Shown here: positions 44,085 to 54,884 of the stretch, in pieces
How the letters are laid out: every line of letters begins with the position of its first letter
How positions within the stretch are numbered: the stretch's first letter is position 1
Origin: Mammaliicoccus vitulinus
Lineage (GTDB): Bacteria > Bacillota > Bacilli > Staphylococcales > Staphylococcaceae
Reading direction: 5' to 3'
Assembly: GCF_029024305.1 (NCBI RefSeq)
Contig: NZ_CP118974.1
Location: 1,488,001 to 1,552,000 of the forward strand
DNA: 64,000 bases
The notes under the pieces: model-generated
Seen by the model: the letters and a program-made list of their open reading frames with translations, nothing else
Databases searched by the model: none
Told to the model about the DNA's origin: nothing
Made by a program: the position numbers and the translations under genes

Positions 44085-45164
44085 TTAATCTAATAAAGTT
44101 TCTTGCTCTTTATCTGACTTATCTGCTTTGTCATCTTTTTTAGATTTATCGTCTTTTTTAGCTTCTTCTTTCTTTTTACCGTTGAAGCCTAATTTGTCTC
44201 TTAAAATACCATCAATTTCTTCAGTAATTTTTGGATTTTCTTTTAGATACGTTTTAACATTTTCTTTACCTTGACCCATACGCTCACCATTGTATGAATA
44301 CCAAGCACCAGATTTATCGACAATATCAAACTCAACGGCTAAGTCGATTAATTCCCCTTCACGTGAAATACCTTCACCATACATGATATCTACTTCTGCA
44401 ATTCTAAATGGAGGTGCAACTTTATTTTTAACAACTTTAATTTTAGTGCGGTTACCTACTATTTCTTGTCCTTGTTTCAATTGTTCAGCACGACGTACTT
44501 CTAAACGAACAGAACTATAGAATTTAAGTGCACGTCCACCTGGTGTTATTTCAGGATTACCAAACATTACGCCAACTTTTTCACGAATTTGGTTAATAAA
44601 TACAGCAGTTGTATTAGATTTAGAAATAGCTGCTGATAATTTACGTAAAGCTTGACTCATTAATCTTGCTTGTAAACCAACATGAGTATCTCCCATTTCA
44701 CCTTCAATTTCAGCTTTAGGTGTTAATGCAGCAACTGAGTCGATGATTACGATATCTACAGCACCACTACGTACAAAAGCTTCAGCGATTTCTAATCCTT
44801 GCTCTCCGTGGTCTGGCTGTGATAAGTATAGGTTATCAATATCTACACCTAAGTTCTTGGCATAAACAGGATCTAATGCGTGTTCTGCATCAATGAAAGC
44901 AGCTAAACCCCCTTGTCGTTGTACTTCAGCAATAGCATGTAATGCTACAGTTGTTTTACCAGAACTTTCTGGTCCGTAAATTTCTATAATACGTCCATTA
45001 GGATATCCACCAACACCTAATGCTTTATCAAGTGTGATAGAACCACTTGAAACTGCAGATACTTCTCTACTTGTATTATCCCCTAGCTTCATTACTGCCC
45101 CTTTACCAAAGGATTTTTCCATATTCTTTATTACTGTATCGAGTGCTTTCTGACGGTCGTTCAC
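44085..45164 (-). CDS. recA: Recombinase RecA
   Basis: RecA, 359 residues, full length: Walker [13 protein letters not shown]-type loop [18 protein letters not shown], and a Lys/Asp-rich C-terminal tail. It drives homologous recombination and LexA self-cleavage. A LexA box lies about 90 bases upstream, so it is SOS-induced. Confidence 0.98.
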   Translation of the reverse strand: MNDRQKALDTVIKNMEKSFGKGAVMKLGDNTSREVSAVSSGSITLDKALGVGGYPNGRIIEIYGPESSGKTTVALHAIAEVQRQGGLAAFIDAEHALDPVYAKNLGVDIDNLYLSQPDHGEQGLEIAEAFVRSGAVDIVIIDSVAALTPKAEIEGEMGDTHVGLQARLMSQALRKLSAAISKSNTTAVFINQIREKVGVMFGNPEITPGGRALKFYSSVRLEVRRAEQLKQGQEIVGNRTKIKVVKNKVAPPFRIAEVDIMYGEGISREGELIDLAVEFDIVDKSGAWYSYNGERMGQGKENVKTYLKENPKITEEIDGILRDKLGFNGKKKEEAKKDDKSKKDDKADKSDKEQETLLD

Positions 45165-45255
45165 GCGATAACCTCCTATATATATAAAATGAATTTACTT
45201 GTTTAATTAGCTATTATTACTATATATGTTTTCATGCTAAATTGCAAGTATAAAG

Positions 45256-45269
45256 CGAATATTTGTTCG
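45256..45269 (-). promoter_or_regulatory. LexA (SOS) box upstream of recA
   Basis: CGAATATTTGTTCG (reverse complement CGAACAAATATTCG), one mismatch from the CGAAC-N4-GTTCG consensus, in the recA promoter region. Confidence 0.85.
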
Positions 45270-45324
45270 TGTTTTTACACGCATTTTTTCAATATATGCG
45301 AACATAGGTACCGATTTTATTAAA

Positions 45325-46482
45325 TTATGAATCCTGTCGTAAAAGATTTAAATATTCAATAAGGGCTATATTACTTATTCTATCGCGTTTTCCAGCATAT
45401 GATTGACTTAAAGACGAAATAAATATTTTACTTTTTTGCATATGTGATATATAAACTGTAGATCCTTTATCATTCTGTGATAGAACAATGATACTATCAA
45501 CTTCAAATGCCTCTTTTAACTTGTTTGCTATTTCTTCAGTTGAGTCTTGTTCAGAAATATTAAGCACACGATCAGACCAATCATTTTTAATGATGTATGC
45601 TTTTAAGTATGCTTTATGATGTTCACTCAGTTTAAATCTTGAATACAAAATACCATCAGTAATTTCATCATATATGACAAATGATTGATTTAATTCATTG
45701 AATACAGCTTCCTCAATCGTTAAATCATCACTCCCATAATAATATTCACCAATTCTATTTAAGATTTCTGTTTTTACTGGCTTTATTAACTCAATCGCTT
45801 GTTGCTTCGTATTTGCATTTGCAGTAATTCGTAAAGACACCTCATGTTGACCTGCTAGTGGCGCTATCGTAGGATTTGTTTGTTGATCAATTAAATCCAT
45901 CAATTCTGTTTCTAAACTCGATTCACCAATACCAACAAATTTTAATGATTCAGAGAAGATAACACGTTCCTCATTTAAGAAATATGGTACAAGATATTGA
46001 TTAACCATAGGCTGAAGTTCTTTAGGAGGACCTGGTAACAATACAACTTTTTTATCGTCAACCTCTAAATACATACCTGGTGCCATACCAAAATCATTAT
46101 TTAATACCTCACTACCTTCGATTACAAGCGCTTGTTGTCTATTATTAGGCGTCATAGTTCGATTTTCTCTTTTAAAATATTGCTCTATATGATCCATAGC
46201 TTGTTTATTCGTTTCAAGACCTTTATTCAGCACTTGAGCAACAGTTTGTTTCGTTAAATCATCTTTAGTTGGACCTAAACCACCAGTGAGAATGACAACA
46301 TCATGGTTTGCCAATTCTTCTTTAAAAGTTTTTTCTAATCTTGCAGGATTATCGCCAACTGCAACATGCCTCATAACACTTGCACCAAGTCCATTTAAAA
46401 CTTTAGAAATAAATTGGGCGTTCGTATTCGCAATTTGTCCTAATAAAATTTCAGTACCAACGCTTAAAATGCTCACTTTCAT
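45325..46482 (-). CDS. cinA: CinA-family competence/damage-inducible protein
   Basis: A 385-residue protein with the MoCF-like N-terminal domain (VGTEILLGQIANTNAQF, LTGGLGPTKDDLT, LLPGPPKEL). The usual C-terminal nicotinamide-mononucleotide deamidase domain is weak and short here, as in other staphylococcal CinA. It precedes recA, as in Bacillus and streptococci. Confidence 0.92.
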   Translation of the reverse strand: MKVSILSVGTEILLGQIANTNAQFISKVLNGLGASVMRHVAVGDNPARLEKTFKEELANHDVVILTGGLGPTKDDLTKQTVAQVLNKGLETNKQAMDHIEQYFKRENRTMTPNNRQQALVIEGSEVLNNDFGMAPGMYLEVDDKKVVLLPGPPKELQPMVNQYLVPYFLNEERVIFSESLKFVGIGESSLETELMDLIDQQTNPTIAPLAGQHEVSLRITANANTKQQAIELIKPVKTEILNRIGEYYYGSDDLTIEEAVFNELNQSFVIYDEITDGILYSRFKLSEHHKAYLKAYIIKNDWSDRVLNISEQDSTEEIANKLKEAFEVDSIIVLSQNDKGSTVYISHMQKSKIFISSLSQSYAGKRDRISNIALIEYLNLLRQDS

Positions 46483-46500
46483 AAATATACCTCCTACAGA

Positions 46501-46529
46501 AAAACCTACAAACTCAATGTTGTAGGTTA
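46501..46529 (-). terminator. Terminator after pgsA
   Basis: The minus strand reads AACCTACAACATTGAGTTTGTAGGTTTTT: stem and short T tract between pgsA and cinA. Confidence 0.8.
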
Positions 46530-46539
46530 AATGTTAATA

Positions 46540-47142
46540 TTATTTTGATCCTTTAAATACATCTCTACCGTTATAAAAATACTCTATTCCAGATAGAATT
46601 GTAAAGAATGTAGCAATATACATTAGCCATTGCCCTAAATCAATTTGCCATAAAGTAGAGAAAGGTTCTTGTAGTAAAATAAAGACAATTGCGACCATTG
46701 TAACAGCTGTTTTAATTTTACCTAATTGACCTGCCGCACTTACAAAACCTTGTTCTATTTGCAACAATCTCAAACCAGTTACAGCAAACTCTCTCGCTAT
46801 AATGATGATTGCGATAACAGAAGATACTTTATCAAGTTCTACTAATGCAATTAATGCACTAGCTACTAGTAATTTATCCGCTAATGGGTCTAAAAATTTT
46901 CCCATATTTGTTACAAGTTCCCATTTTCTAGCTAAGTAGCCATCTAACCAATCTGTAACAGATGCTAAAATAAAGATAATGCCAGCTATAAATTGTTCAA
47001 CACGCATTTCTTGTCCGAACAAAAAGCTCATTTGTCCCATGTTAAAATCAACAAGTAAAAATAATACAAAAACAGGTATTAAAATAACGCGTAATACCGT
47101 TAACTGATTAGGAATATTCATATACTTTCTCCTTCTTTTCAT
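46540..47142 (-). CDS. pgsA: CDP-diacylglycerol--glycerol-3-phosphate 3-phosphatidyltransferase
   Basis: PgsA makes phosphatidylglycerol phosphate, the committed step to phosphatidylglycerol. The 200-residue membrane protein has the CDP-alcohol phosphotransferase motif [20 protein letters not shown] then LDPLAD. The best start is ATG 47121 ([12 protein letters not shown]) after AGGAGAAAG; the longer frame adds six basic residues. Confidence 0.95.
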   Translation of the reverse strand: MKRRRKYMNIPNQLTVLRVILIPVFVLFLLVDFNMGQMSFLFGQEMRVEQFIAGIIFILASVTDWLDGYLARKWELVTNMGKFLDPLADKLLVASALIALVELDKVSSVIAIIIIAREFAVTGLRLLQIEQGFVSAAGQLGKIKTAVTMVAIVFILLQEPFSTLWQIDLGQWLMYIATFFTILSGIEYFYNGRDVFKGSK

Positions 47143-47185
47143 ACAAGCACATAATAATACTATTATAAATCAATCGCTTATATAA

Positions 47186-47581
47186 TTAAATGATAATTAT
47201 TAATAATATCCAACCAATAAGGCACAACCCGAAGAATGTGACCATTTGAGTGATGAGCTTAGCAACCATTTTATTCTCAGAGATTTCCGTTTGACTTCGT
47301 TTCTCTTGTGTTAATAAACGAAAAGCTTCTTTAGCAGAAGGTGGTGTTTTAGGCAATTCACTTTGGTGTTTATCGATTAATTCTGCAGGACTCACATTAA
47401 TTGCTGATGCATATTTAGTAATAAAACCTCTTGTATAATCAGGGTTTGGTAAATTTTCAAAATCATTTTTTTCAATCATCACTAAAAATGGTCTTTGTAT
47501 TTTTGTCTTTTCTTCTAGTTCAACTAATGTCATACCTAACTGTTCTCTTTTATTTCTTAATGTTTCCCCAATATATTTCAA
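47186..47581 (-). CDS. ymfM: YmfM: RodZ-like helix-turn-helix membrane protein
   Basis: A 131-residue protein: HTH_25 domain (LRNKREQLGMTLVELEEKTK), linker and one C-terminal membrane helix. It lacks the extracellular domain of full RodZ. It sits between ymfK and pgsA as in Bacillus. Probably links to cell-shape machinery; inference from family. Confidence 0.88.
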   Translation of the reverse strand: MKYIGETLRNKREQLGMTLVELEEKTKIQRPFLVMIEKNDFENLPNPDYTRGFITKYASAINVSPAELIDKHQSELPKTPPSAKEAFRLLTQEKRSQTEISENKMVAKLITQMVTFFGLCLIGWILLIIII

Positions 47582-47602
47582 AATATATTCACCTCAAACA
47601 AT

Positions 47603-48418
47603 TTATTCAAAGAAACCAAATCCATCTCCAAATGCCATGTTGTCATTTGTAAACAAATCATTTTTATTTAATTGTTCATATGTAATCTCTTGATCTTCAG
47701 TTTCTCTTAATTCAATAATATAATCAAAATCTTCAAGACTGTATTCAGAGCGTTGTACAAATAAGTCAGGATGTTCTACGACTTTAATTGTTGGCAAGCT
47801 CATAACTTCTCGAACTAATTGTTTATGCTTTTCATCAGTTTGCTTAGATGTTACAGCACCATCAATAATATAGACATTCTCATCTCCATATTCACCTTTT
47901 AGTAGCGAACTTCTTACAGTTTGTTTAATAAGTGTCGAACTGATAAATAGCCATTTTTTATGAGCACACACACTAGCTGCTACTACTGACTCTGTTTTAC
48001 CAACTCTTGGCATACCACGTACACCAATTAATTTATGACGATTTTCTTTAAATAATTCTGCCATGAAATCAACTAATAAACCTAAATCATTTCTTTCAAA
48101 TCTAAACGTCTTTTTATCATCAACATCACGTTTAATATACCGACCGTGCCTAACTGCTAATCTATCTCTTAACCCAGGTGTACGCAGTTTCTTTATGGTA
48201 ATATCATCAATTTCTTTCACGATATTTTCGAAGCGTTTAACTTTGTTCATATCATCTGTCTTAATGAGCAAACCTCTACGACCTTGATCCACACCATTAA
48301 TTGTAATGATATTAATACCTAAAATACCTAATAGACTAGATATATCCCCTAACAAACCTGCTCTATTAACTTGTATATCATATTCTAAGTACCATTCTCT
48401 TTTAATAACTTCTTCCAT
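47603..48418 (-). CDS. ymfK: YmfK (DUF3388) protein
   Basis: A 271-residue protein from ATG 48418 (MEEVIKREWYLEYD). N-terminal ACT-like region (VNRAGLLGDISSLLGILGIN), then a P-loop-like VRGMPRVGKTESVVAAS. The longer frame to 48460 runs into the ymfI gene. Function unknown; conserved operon position with ymfI and ymfM. Confidence 0.88.
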   Translation of the reverse strand: MEEVIKREWYLEYDIQVNRAGLLGDISSLLGILGINIITINGVDQGRRGLLIKTDDMNKVKRFENIVKEIDDITIKKLRTPGLRDRLAVRHGRYIKRDVDDKKTFRFERNDLGLLVDFMAELFKENRHKLIGVRGMPRVGKTESVVAASVCAHKKWLFISSTLIKQTVRSSLLKGEYGDENVYIIDGAVTSKQTDEKHKQLVREVMSLPTIKVVEHPDLFVQRSEYSLEDFDYIIELRETEDQEITYEQLNKNDLFTNDNMAFGDGFGFFE

Positions 48419-48434
48419 AATATCCACCCCAATA

Positions 48435-49139
48435 TTAAATGTACCATCCTCCGTTAACACGAAGAACTTGGCCTGTTATGCTTTGAGAAAGTGGTTTTAG
48501 TAAATAAGCTACTGTCCCACCAATCTCTTCTGTCGTAACAAATCGACCTTGTGGTATTTCTTCTTTTAATTGCGTTTGTGTAACTGCATCAAGTTCATCT
48601 GTCATTTTACCATGAACAACGCCTGGACTTATAGCATTAACTGTAATGGATGTTAATGCCAATTCTTTTGCTAATGACTTAACAAAGCCTATTTGTGCTG
48701 CTTTCATAGTCGAATATATCGTTTCATAACTTGCACCTGTTTCTCCCCATATAGAAGATACAACAATAATTCTGCCATGCTCACTTTTTCGCAATCTATC
48801 TACAAATAATTGTACTACCTTAATTAAAGAAAAGACATTTATATTGTATTGTGCATCAATTTCTTTATCAGAAAAATCTTGAATCGCACCGAATGAAGAT
48901 TGACCAGCCACATAAATTAAATGATCAATATTCCCAACAGAATCCAGACTATTTATATCGTGTCTTTTTGTTAAATCAAATTGCAGAAAACTGACGGGTT
49001 GACCTTCATATCTTTGTTTAAGTAAAGTTAAGTCTGACTTATTATAATGCAATATGACTTCGTTACCGAGTGATAAACATTCATCCACTATTGAAAGCCC
49101 GATATCTCCGCTTCCACCTAGTATAAGTGTTCTAGCCAT
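48435..49139 (-). CDS. ymfI: YmfI short-chain dehydrogenase/reductase
   Basis: A 234-residue SDR: cofactor loop LILGGSGDIGLS, catalytic Ser in VVSSIWGETG and YSTMKAAQ (Y-x3-K). In Bacillus YmfI makes the 5-aminopentanol modification of EF-P. It overlaps the ymfH end by eight bases, and ymfK follows. Confidence 0.9.
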   Translation of the reverse strand: MARTLILGGSGDIGLSIVDECLSLGNEVILHYNKSDLTLLKQRYEGQPVSFLQFDLTKRHDINSLDSVGNIDHLIYVAGQSSFGAIQDFSDKEIDAQYNINVFSLIKVVQLFVDRLRKSEHGRIIVVSSIWGETGASYETIYSTMKAAQIGFVKSLAKELALTSITVNAISPGVVHGKMTDELDAVTQTQLKEEIPQGRFVTTEEIGGTVAYLLKPLSQSITGQVLRVNGGWYI

Positions 49140-50430
49140 TTTGTTTCACCAAACGACTTTCAACAGTATGATTAAAATCAATTAATGATTTTAATGTTTG
49201 TTGTACACTATCTACGGTTATGGATTCTAAAATATCAACAAGTTCAAACAATTCAACACCTTCAAAATAAAACTTCGTATATTGATTTGCAATATATTCA
49301 GGTGAATTCAAACTCGAAATAATTTCTCCTAATGTTTGTTTTCTAACTCTTTCTAACTCATCATAATTAAATCCTTCATGAATATGTTGTTTCAGTTCAT
49401 TAAATATCGCTTCTTTAAATGTTTCATGATGATTAGTTGTAACTGCAAGAATTAAATAACTATAAGTCATCTCATTAGCAAATTGATATCCGAAAGTATC
49501 GTCGATTACATCTTCTTCAAGAAGTGTTTGATAAAAGTCTGTTTGCTCTCCAAGCATTAAATCTAATGCAATCATCATTTCCATATCATTTTTAACTCTC
49601 ATTTTATCTGAAATTGTGTTAGGTTCAAATTTAAATGCAATCATAGACTTTTCTTGTACAATATCCATCTTTGTTTCAACGTAAGAACGATGCACTGATG
49701 TTGGTTCATCAATAAGTTGTCTCTTAATAGGTGGCATTTCTTTCATGTTTCTTTTAGCTTCATGCTCACGTACTAATTCAATCGTATCTTCTGGTGTCAC
49801 ATCACCAACAATGATTAATACCATATTAGCGGGATGATAAAATGTTTCATAAGATAAATATAAATCTTCAGCTGTAATGTTATAAATGCTATCCACCGAA
49901 CCTGCGATATCTACTTGTACCGGATGATTATGATATAACGCGCCTAATGTTTGAAACATCAGTTTGTAATTTGGTTGTTCTTGGTACATTTTTATTTCTT
50001 CAGCTATAATCCCTTTTTCTTTTTCCACCGTCTTCTCAGTGAAATATGGACTTTCTATCATATTAAGCAGTCGTAAAATATTGTCATTCACATTCCCTGT
50101 TGCACTGAATAAATAACTTGTTCTATCAAAAGTTGTAAAAGCATTAACTTGTGCATCATTTTCAGCAAAACTCGTAAACACATCGCCTTCTTCTTTTTCA
50201 AAAAGTTTGTGCTCTAAAAAATGTGCTACGCCGTCTGGAACAGTTACATAATTGTCTTTACCATGTGGTTTAAATGTATGGTCTAATGAACCAAAGTTAG
50301 TTGTATAAGTAACATATGTTTTAGAAAATCCTGCTTTAGGTATAACAACCACTTTTAAGCCATTATCTAAAGTTTCTTCAAATACTGTTTCATCAATCTG
50401 TTCATAATATTGATTACTCATGATTTTCAC
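49132..50430 (-). CDS. ymfH: YmfH: M16-family zinc peptidase
   Basis: A 432-residue M16B peptidase with the inverted zinc motif HFLEHKLF (H-x2-E-H). In Bacillus-type genomes it pairs with the inactive YmfF. The ymfF stop overlaps its start by 17 bases. Confidence 0.92.
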   Translation of the reverse strand: MKIMSNQYYEQIDETVFEETLDNGLKVVVIPKAGFSKTYVTYTTNFGSLDHTFKPHGKDNYVTVPDGVAHFLEHKLFEKEEGDVFTSFAENDAQVNAFTTFDRTSYLFSATGNVNDNILRLLNMIESPYFTEKTVEKEKGIIAEEIKMYQEQPNYKLMFQTLGALYHNHPVQVDIAGSVDSIYNITAEDLYLSYETFYHPANMVLIIVGDVTPEDTIELVREHEAKRNMKEMPPIKRQLIDEPTSVHRSYVETKMDIVQEKSMIAFKFEPNTISDKMRVKNDMEMMIALDLMLGEQTDFYQTLLEEDVIDDTFGYQFANEMTYSYLILAVTTNHHETFKEAIFNELKQHIHEGFNYDELERVRKQTLGEIISSLNSPEYIANQYTKFYFEGVELFELVDILESITVDSVQQTLKSLIDFNHTVESRLVKQNG

Positions 50431-51688
50431 CTTCAGTCAGTATATATATAGTATCCAATTGTCCAAGTCGTGCAATATTCTTAATATCGTCCATAGTAAT
50501 GGATTCTATTTCCTTTATCCAATCATCGTAATTATATACGGATTGATAACGTGCATGTGTATGTAATAAATCAATCATTTGTCGCTGCTTATCAAACATT
50601 TCTCTCGCATTAGATGTCAGTACTTTTTTGGCTAACACTAATTTTTGTTCATCAAAGTTTCCGTCTTCTAAATCTTTATATATCGTTAATATTGTATCTT
50701 GAGCTTGTTGTACTTTATCTTTAGCAATGCCACCTACAATATATAAAAAACCATTTCTTGGATCAATTTGAGAATGAATCGAATAAGCTAAACTTTGTTT
50801 TTCTCTTACTTCACTAAATAAAATTGAAGAAGCATCTCCACCAAATAGCATATTCAATACTAAGAATGAATAATACTCTTTAGAATGGAATGTAATAGGA
50901 AATCTATAACCTATACTTAATTTAGCTTGATCAATTTTAGTGTAGTCTACTATTTCTTTTACTTTTTCTATATTTTTAAAAGATGAAGATTCAATTTCTA
51001 GATGACTATTATATTCAAAGTTAAAGTACTCATTGCATAAGTTTTTAACTTCATCTAAATTAACATTTCCTATTATATATGTGGAAATCGCATTTCCATG
51101 AAGTAAATCATGATATGTATCGACTAATGTTTCTGGCGTCACTTGTTCAATATCTTCTAAACGACCAGAAGCTAAATATTTATATGGTTCATCTTCAAAC
51201 ATATGGTTCATGAACTGAATAAATGCACGTTGAGATTTATTATCTTCTATAGCTGTTAATTTTTTATGTAAAAGTGATTTTTCTTGTTTCGTAAATTTTT
51301 CATTAAACTTATCATTTTCAATTAAAGGATTAAATATCACTTCGTGTAACAATTGAATCGCTTTTTCAAATAGTGGTAATTCACTTTTTAAATATTTTTC
51401 ATTCACAATTTCAATCCCAATTGTCATAATGTGGTTATTAGCTTGCTTGTTCACATAACTAAATAAATGCGCACCATATAAATCAGCGAGTAAATTATTC
51501 ATTTCTCTATCTGATTGATACTTTTTGGTCACTCTTGTTATTAACTTACTTAAAATTGACCTAGATGTAATCGTAGCACTATTTAACGGTGCCACAAATT
51601 TAAAAACAATTGTAGTTGTTTTAAATTTGTTTGTTGGTATTACATAAACGTCGTTTGATGCTAATTGTATATGTTCTGTCGTAATCAT
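50414..51688 (-). CDS. ymfF: YmfF: M16-family inactive partner
   Basis: A 424-residue M16-fold protein from ATG 51688 after GAGAGGGG. The H-x2-E-H position is replaced (ITSRSILSKLITRV region), so it is a non-catalytic subunit. The C-terminal REKQSLAYSIHS loop is retained. It forms an operon with ymfH. Confidence 0.9.
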   Translation of the reverse strand: MITTEHIQLASNDVYVIPTNKFKTTTIVFKFVAPLNSATITSRSILSKLITRVTKKYQSDREMNNLLADLYGAHLFSYVNKQANNHIMTIGIEIVNEKYLKSELPLFEKAIQLLHEVIFNPLIENDKFNEKFTKQEKSLLHKKLTAIEDNKSQRAFIQFMNHMFEDEPYKYLASGRLEDIEQVTPETLVDTYHDLLHGNAISTYIIGNVNLDEVKNLCNEYFNFEYNSHLEIESSSFKNIEKVKEIVDYTKIDQAKLSIGYRFPITFHSKEYYSFLVLNMLFGGDASSILFSEVREKQSLAYSIHSQIDPRNGFLYIVGGIAKDKVQQAQDTILTIYKDLEDGNFDEQKLVLAKKVLTSNAREMFDKQRQMIDLLHTHARYQSVYNYDDWIKEIESITMDDIKNIARLGQLDTIYILTEGENHE

Positions 51689-51714
51689 CTTGGACCCCTC
51701 TCTTATATGTATAT

Positions 51715-51750
51715 AGAGAAACAAAGCAACATTTGTTACTTTGTTTCTCT
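51715..51750 (-). terminator. Hairpin between ymfC and ymfF
   Basis: AGAGAAACAAAG ... CTTTGTTTCTCT, a 12-pair stem with a weak T tract; partial terminator. Confidence 0.6.
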
Positions 51751-51761
51751 CAATATATTTA

Positions 51762-52475
51762 TTATATCCTATTTCTTTTAATTCGAAACTTTACAAGACT
51801 ACTTTTGAAATAATTTAAAGAATAAAGTACAGGCGTACCATGTTCATTATAATGAATTTGCGTTAATAACATCATCGCATCGTCCGGATCAGAATTAAGT
51901 ATTTCACTAATATATGGCTCATAGCTAATAGATTCCATAGAAGTGTTTGCATGTGTTATTTTAAATTCTACTTTACTCTCTATTGCAGATAATATTGACG
52001 AATTTGAACGATAATCACTACATGCAAATAAATCAGTCGCAATTTTGTCCAAACAATATACGACAGGTTCTCCATCTGCAGTTCTTAGTCTTTCAATTAC
52101 AGATATTAATGAATCTTTTTCTAAATTAAGAACTTCTATATCTTTAGATGTTGCCACTTCTTCATCCAAACTGATAAATTCAGTGCCCGCAACTTCTCCA
52201 TTTTTTTCTATCATGTTAGTAATACTCACTAATTCATCTAAAGGATAATAGTATGGTTGTTTAGGTTTAACAACCGTTACGCCTCCAGATTTTTGAGATA
52301 AAATTTGCTCAGTTACAAGTTCATGTATAGCATTTTCAATCTCATTATAATTTATGTTCAACATTTTTTTGATTTCGAACTCATTAGGAATCGTATCACC
52401 AGGATTAAGTTCACCTGATTGAATTTGATCTAATATCCAGTTCTTCACAAAATTTGTAGTTGCATTTGTAGACAT
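51762..52475 (-). CDS. ymfC: YmfC: GntR/UTRA-family regulator
   Basis: A 237-residue regulator: winged helix (QIQSGELNPGDTIPNEFEIK) then a UTRA ligand domain. The effector is unknown. It sits just downstream of ftsK, as in Bacillus (spoIIIE-ymfC). Confidence 0.88.
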   Translation of the reverse strand: MSTNATTNFVKNWILDQIQSGELNPGDTIPNEFEIKKMLNINYNEIENAIHELVTEQILSQKSGGVTVVKPKQPYYYPLDELVSITNMIEKNGEVAGTEFISLDEEVATSKDIEVLNLEKDSLISVIERLRTADGEPVVYCLDKIATDLFACSDYRSNSSILSAIESKVEFKITHANTSMESISYEPYISEILNSDPDDAMMLLTQIHYNEHGTPVLYSLNYFKSSLVKFRIKRNRI

Positions 52476-52484
52476 AATATCCCC

Positions 52485-54797
52485 CTATTCGTCTTGATAA
52501 ATATCAACCAATACTTGTCTAGGTTTACTACCTGACTGAGGTCCAATAACACCATTACTTTCCAAGTCATCCATTAACCTAGATGCCCTATTATAACCTA
52601 TTCTAAATCTTCTTTGTAACAAACTCGCACTTGCTTTTTGTTCTTCGACAATAAATAAATATGCTTCATTATACAATGCATCTTCACTTTCCATTTCGCT
52701 CGCTTCAGTAGGTTCATCAGGTTCCATTTCTTTAATGTAGTTGACAGTTTGTTCTCCAATTACGTGTTGAACGACTGTTTCTACTTCACCATCAGAAAGG
52801 AATGCACCTTGAATTCTCGTTGGTTTAGAAGAATCTCTTGATAAAAATAACATATCACCTCTACCAAGTAGTTTTTCAGCTCCACCACCATCTAAAATCG
52901 TTCTAGAATCTGTAGCAGAACTTACTGCAAATGCAATTCTGGATGGTATATTCGCTTTAATACTACCCGTAATAACATCGACTGAAGGTCTCTGTGTTGC
53001 AATAATTAAATGTATACCTGCCGCTCTAGCTAACTGTGCAATTCTCATAATTGAAGATTCCACATCTTTACCAGCAACCATCATTAAATCTGCAAGTTCA
53101 TCAACAATAACGACGATATACGGTAATTGTGCTTGCTTTTCTTCCATTTCTTGATTCGTACGTTCAATAAATTGGTTATATCCTTCAATATTTCTTGCAC
53201 CAACATGTTGGAATAAGTCATATCTTTTTTCCATCTCTGATACTACTTTTTGTAATGCTTGATTCGCCTTTTGTGGATTGGTCACAACTGGCGTTAATAA
53301 ATGTGGCACACCATTATATACATTTAATTCAACCATTTTAGGATCAATAAGCATAAGCTTCACTTCATGCGGTTTCGCATTCATTAAAATACTCGTAATA
53401 ATTCCGTTAATACAAACTGATTTACCACTACCCGTTGCACCGGCTACAAGTAAATGTGGCAATTTATTTAATTCTGCAGTGATAGGTTCACCAGAGATAT
53501 CTCTACCTAACGCAACTTCCAGTTTGTTTTTTGTAGGTTTAGCTTCACTTAATACTTCTTTTAAAGTAACCGTAGAAATATGCTCATTCGGTACTTCAAT
53601 ACCTACCGCTGATTTACCAGGGATAGGAGCTTCTATTCTGATATCTTTAGCTGCTAAATTAAGCGCGATATCATTGCTTAAATTCACAATTTTATTAACT
53701 TTTACACCTTGTGCTGGTTGAACTTCGTATTGTGTTACAGCTGGGCCAATTCTAATTTGAGTCACTTTAGCATCTACATTAAAGTTTTTTAAAGTTGCTT
53801 CTAATAACTTACCTTTTTCTTGAACCGTTTTTTTAGAAACAGACTGAGATTGTGGTGGGTCATTTAAGATATCTATTGATGGTAATTTATAATTTAAATT
53901 CTCAGTTTCATCAATTGTAGACTCATTGATCTCATTTTCTACTGTTTCAGTATTTTGTGTTGATTGTGTTGGTTGTTGTTTTCTTTTAGCTGCTAATTTT
54001 TCTTGTGATTCAAAAATTGGTATCTCTTCATTTACCGATTCTGTTTCAACATTTGAAACTTCCTTCGCAGGTTCTATTTCTTTTAAATGTGACACATCTT
54101 TTGGTTGTTCTTTTGGCGCTTCTTTTTGTTGTTCTTTTTGACGTTGTTCTTTTTCTAGCTGTTTTGTTCTTGCTTTTTCTTCACGTTTCTTTTCTATATG
54201 CGTCATTTTAGATTTCGTCTTGCTCTGTGCAACATCGAAAGCTGATTTTGTAATATCACGATGTCTCTTTTTCAAAATTAAAATCACACTAGAAAACAAT
54301 ATAAGCAATGTTAATAAACTGTAACCGAAGACAGATATTAGTTTGCTGATGATGTTAAAAGCATAGTAACCTATGTATCCTCCACCATTAAAGTAAAATG
54401 CATTTCTTTCTAAACTAGAATATGTTTCACTTATAGTCGTTTTAAATGTATCAAAAGATTTATCTTTAAAATATAAAATAAATTGCATAACAAATAAGAG
54501 CGCAACTTGGAAAATAAACAGTCCATTTATTCTTCTTGTGAATTTCAATTTACCGTTTACAGTTATTAACATTGAAATTATTGCAATGAGTATATAAGTG
54601 AAGTACTTAGCGTAACCGAATATAAAATGAAAGAAGCTATCTATCATTAATCCTATAAACCCTAATTGAAAAACACCTAACACTAATAGAAACAACACAA
54701 TGACTTGAATGACGTATTTTAAAGTATGATCTTTTTGTTTTTTCTTACCACGTGTTGTTTTTGTTTTACGTGTTGCTGGCTTCTTCTTTTGTACCAT
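52485..54797 (-). CDS. ftsK: FtsK/SpoIIIE-family DNA translocase
   Basis: A 770-residue translocase from ATG 54797 after GGAGGC. Four N-terminal membrane helices, a Lys/Glu/Gln-rich linker (~190-330), the motor with Walker A ([15 protein letters not shown]) and Walker B ([12 protein letters not shown]), and the gamma winged helix ([20 protein letters not shown]) that reads KOPS-like sites. It clears DNA from the closing septum. Confidence 0.95.
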   Translation of the reverse strand: MVQKKKPATRKTKTTRGKKKQKDHTLKYVIQVIVLFLLVLGVFQLGFIGLMIDSFFHFIFGYAKYFTYILIAIISMLITVNGKLKFTRRINGLFIFQVALLFVMQFILYFKDKSFDTFKTTISETYSSLERNAFYFNGGGYIGYYAFNIISKLISVFGYSLLTLLILFSSVILILKKRHRDITKSAFDVAQSKTKSKMTHIEKKREEKARTKQLEKEQRQKEQQKEAPKEQPKDVSHLKEIEPAKEVSNVETESVNEEIPIFESQEKLAAKRKQQPTQSTQNTETVENEINESTIDETENLNYKLPSIDILNDPPQSQSVSKKTVQEKGKLLEATLKNFNVDAKVTQIRIGPAVTQYEVQPAQGVKVNKIVNLSNDIALNLAAKDIRIEAPIPGKSAVGIEVPNEHISTVTLKEVLSEAKPTKNKLEVALGRDISGEPITAELNKLPHLLVAGATGSGKSVCINGIITSILMNAKPHEVKLMLIDPKMVELNVYNGVPHLLTPVVTNPQKANQALQKVVSEMEKRYDLFQHVGARNIEGYNQFIERTNQEMEEKQAQLPYIVVIVDELADLMMVAGKDVESSIMRIAQLARAAGIHLIIATQRPSVDVITGSIKANIPSRIAFAVSSATDSRTILDGGGAEKLLGRGDMLFLSRDSSKPTRIQGAFLSDGEVETVVQHVIGEQTVNYIKEMEPDEPTEASEMESEDALYNEAYLFIVEEQKASASLLQRRFRIGYNRASRLMDDLESNGVIGPQSGSKPRQVLVDIYQDE

Positions 54798-54824
54798 TTG
54801 AAATAGCCTCCTTATCTTTAATGC

Positions 54825-54854
54825 AAAAAATAAGCCCACTCATGGGCTTATTTG
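54825..54854 (-). terminator. Terminator after rnjB
   Basis: The minus strand reads AATAAGCCCATGAGTGGGCTTATTTTTT. Confidence 0.9.
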
Positions 54855-54884
54855 ACTGTTAAAAATCTTCCATAAAACAATCCA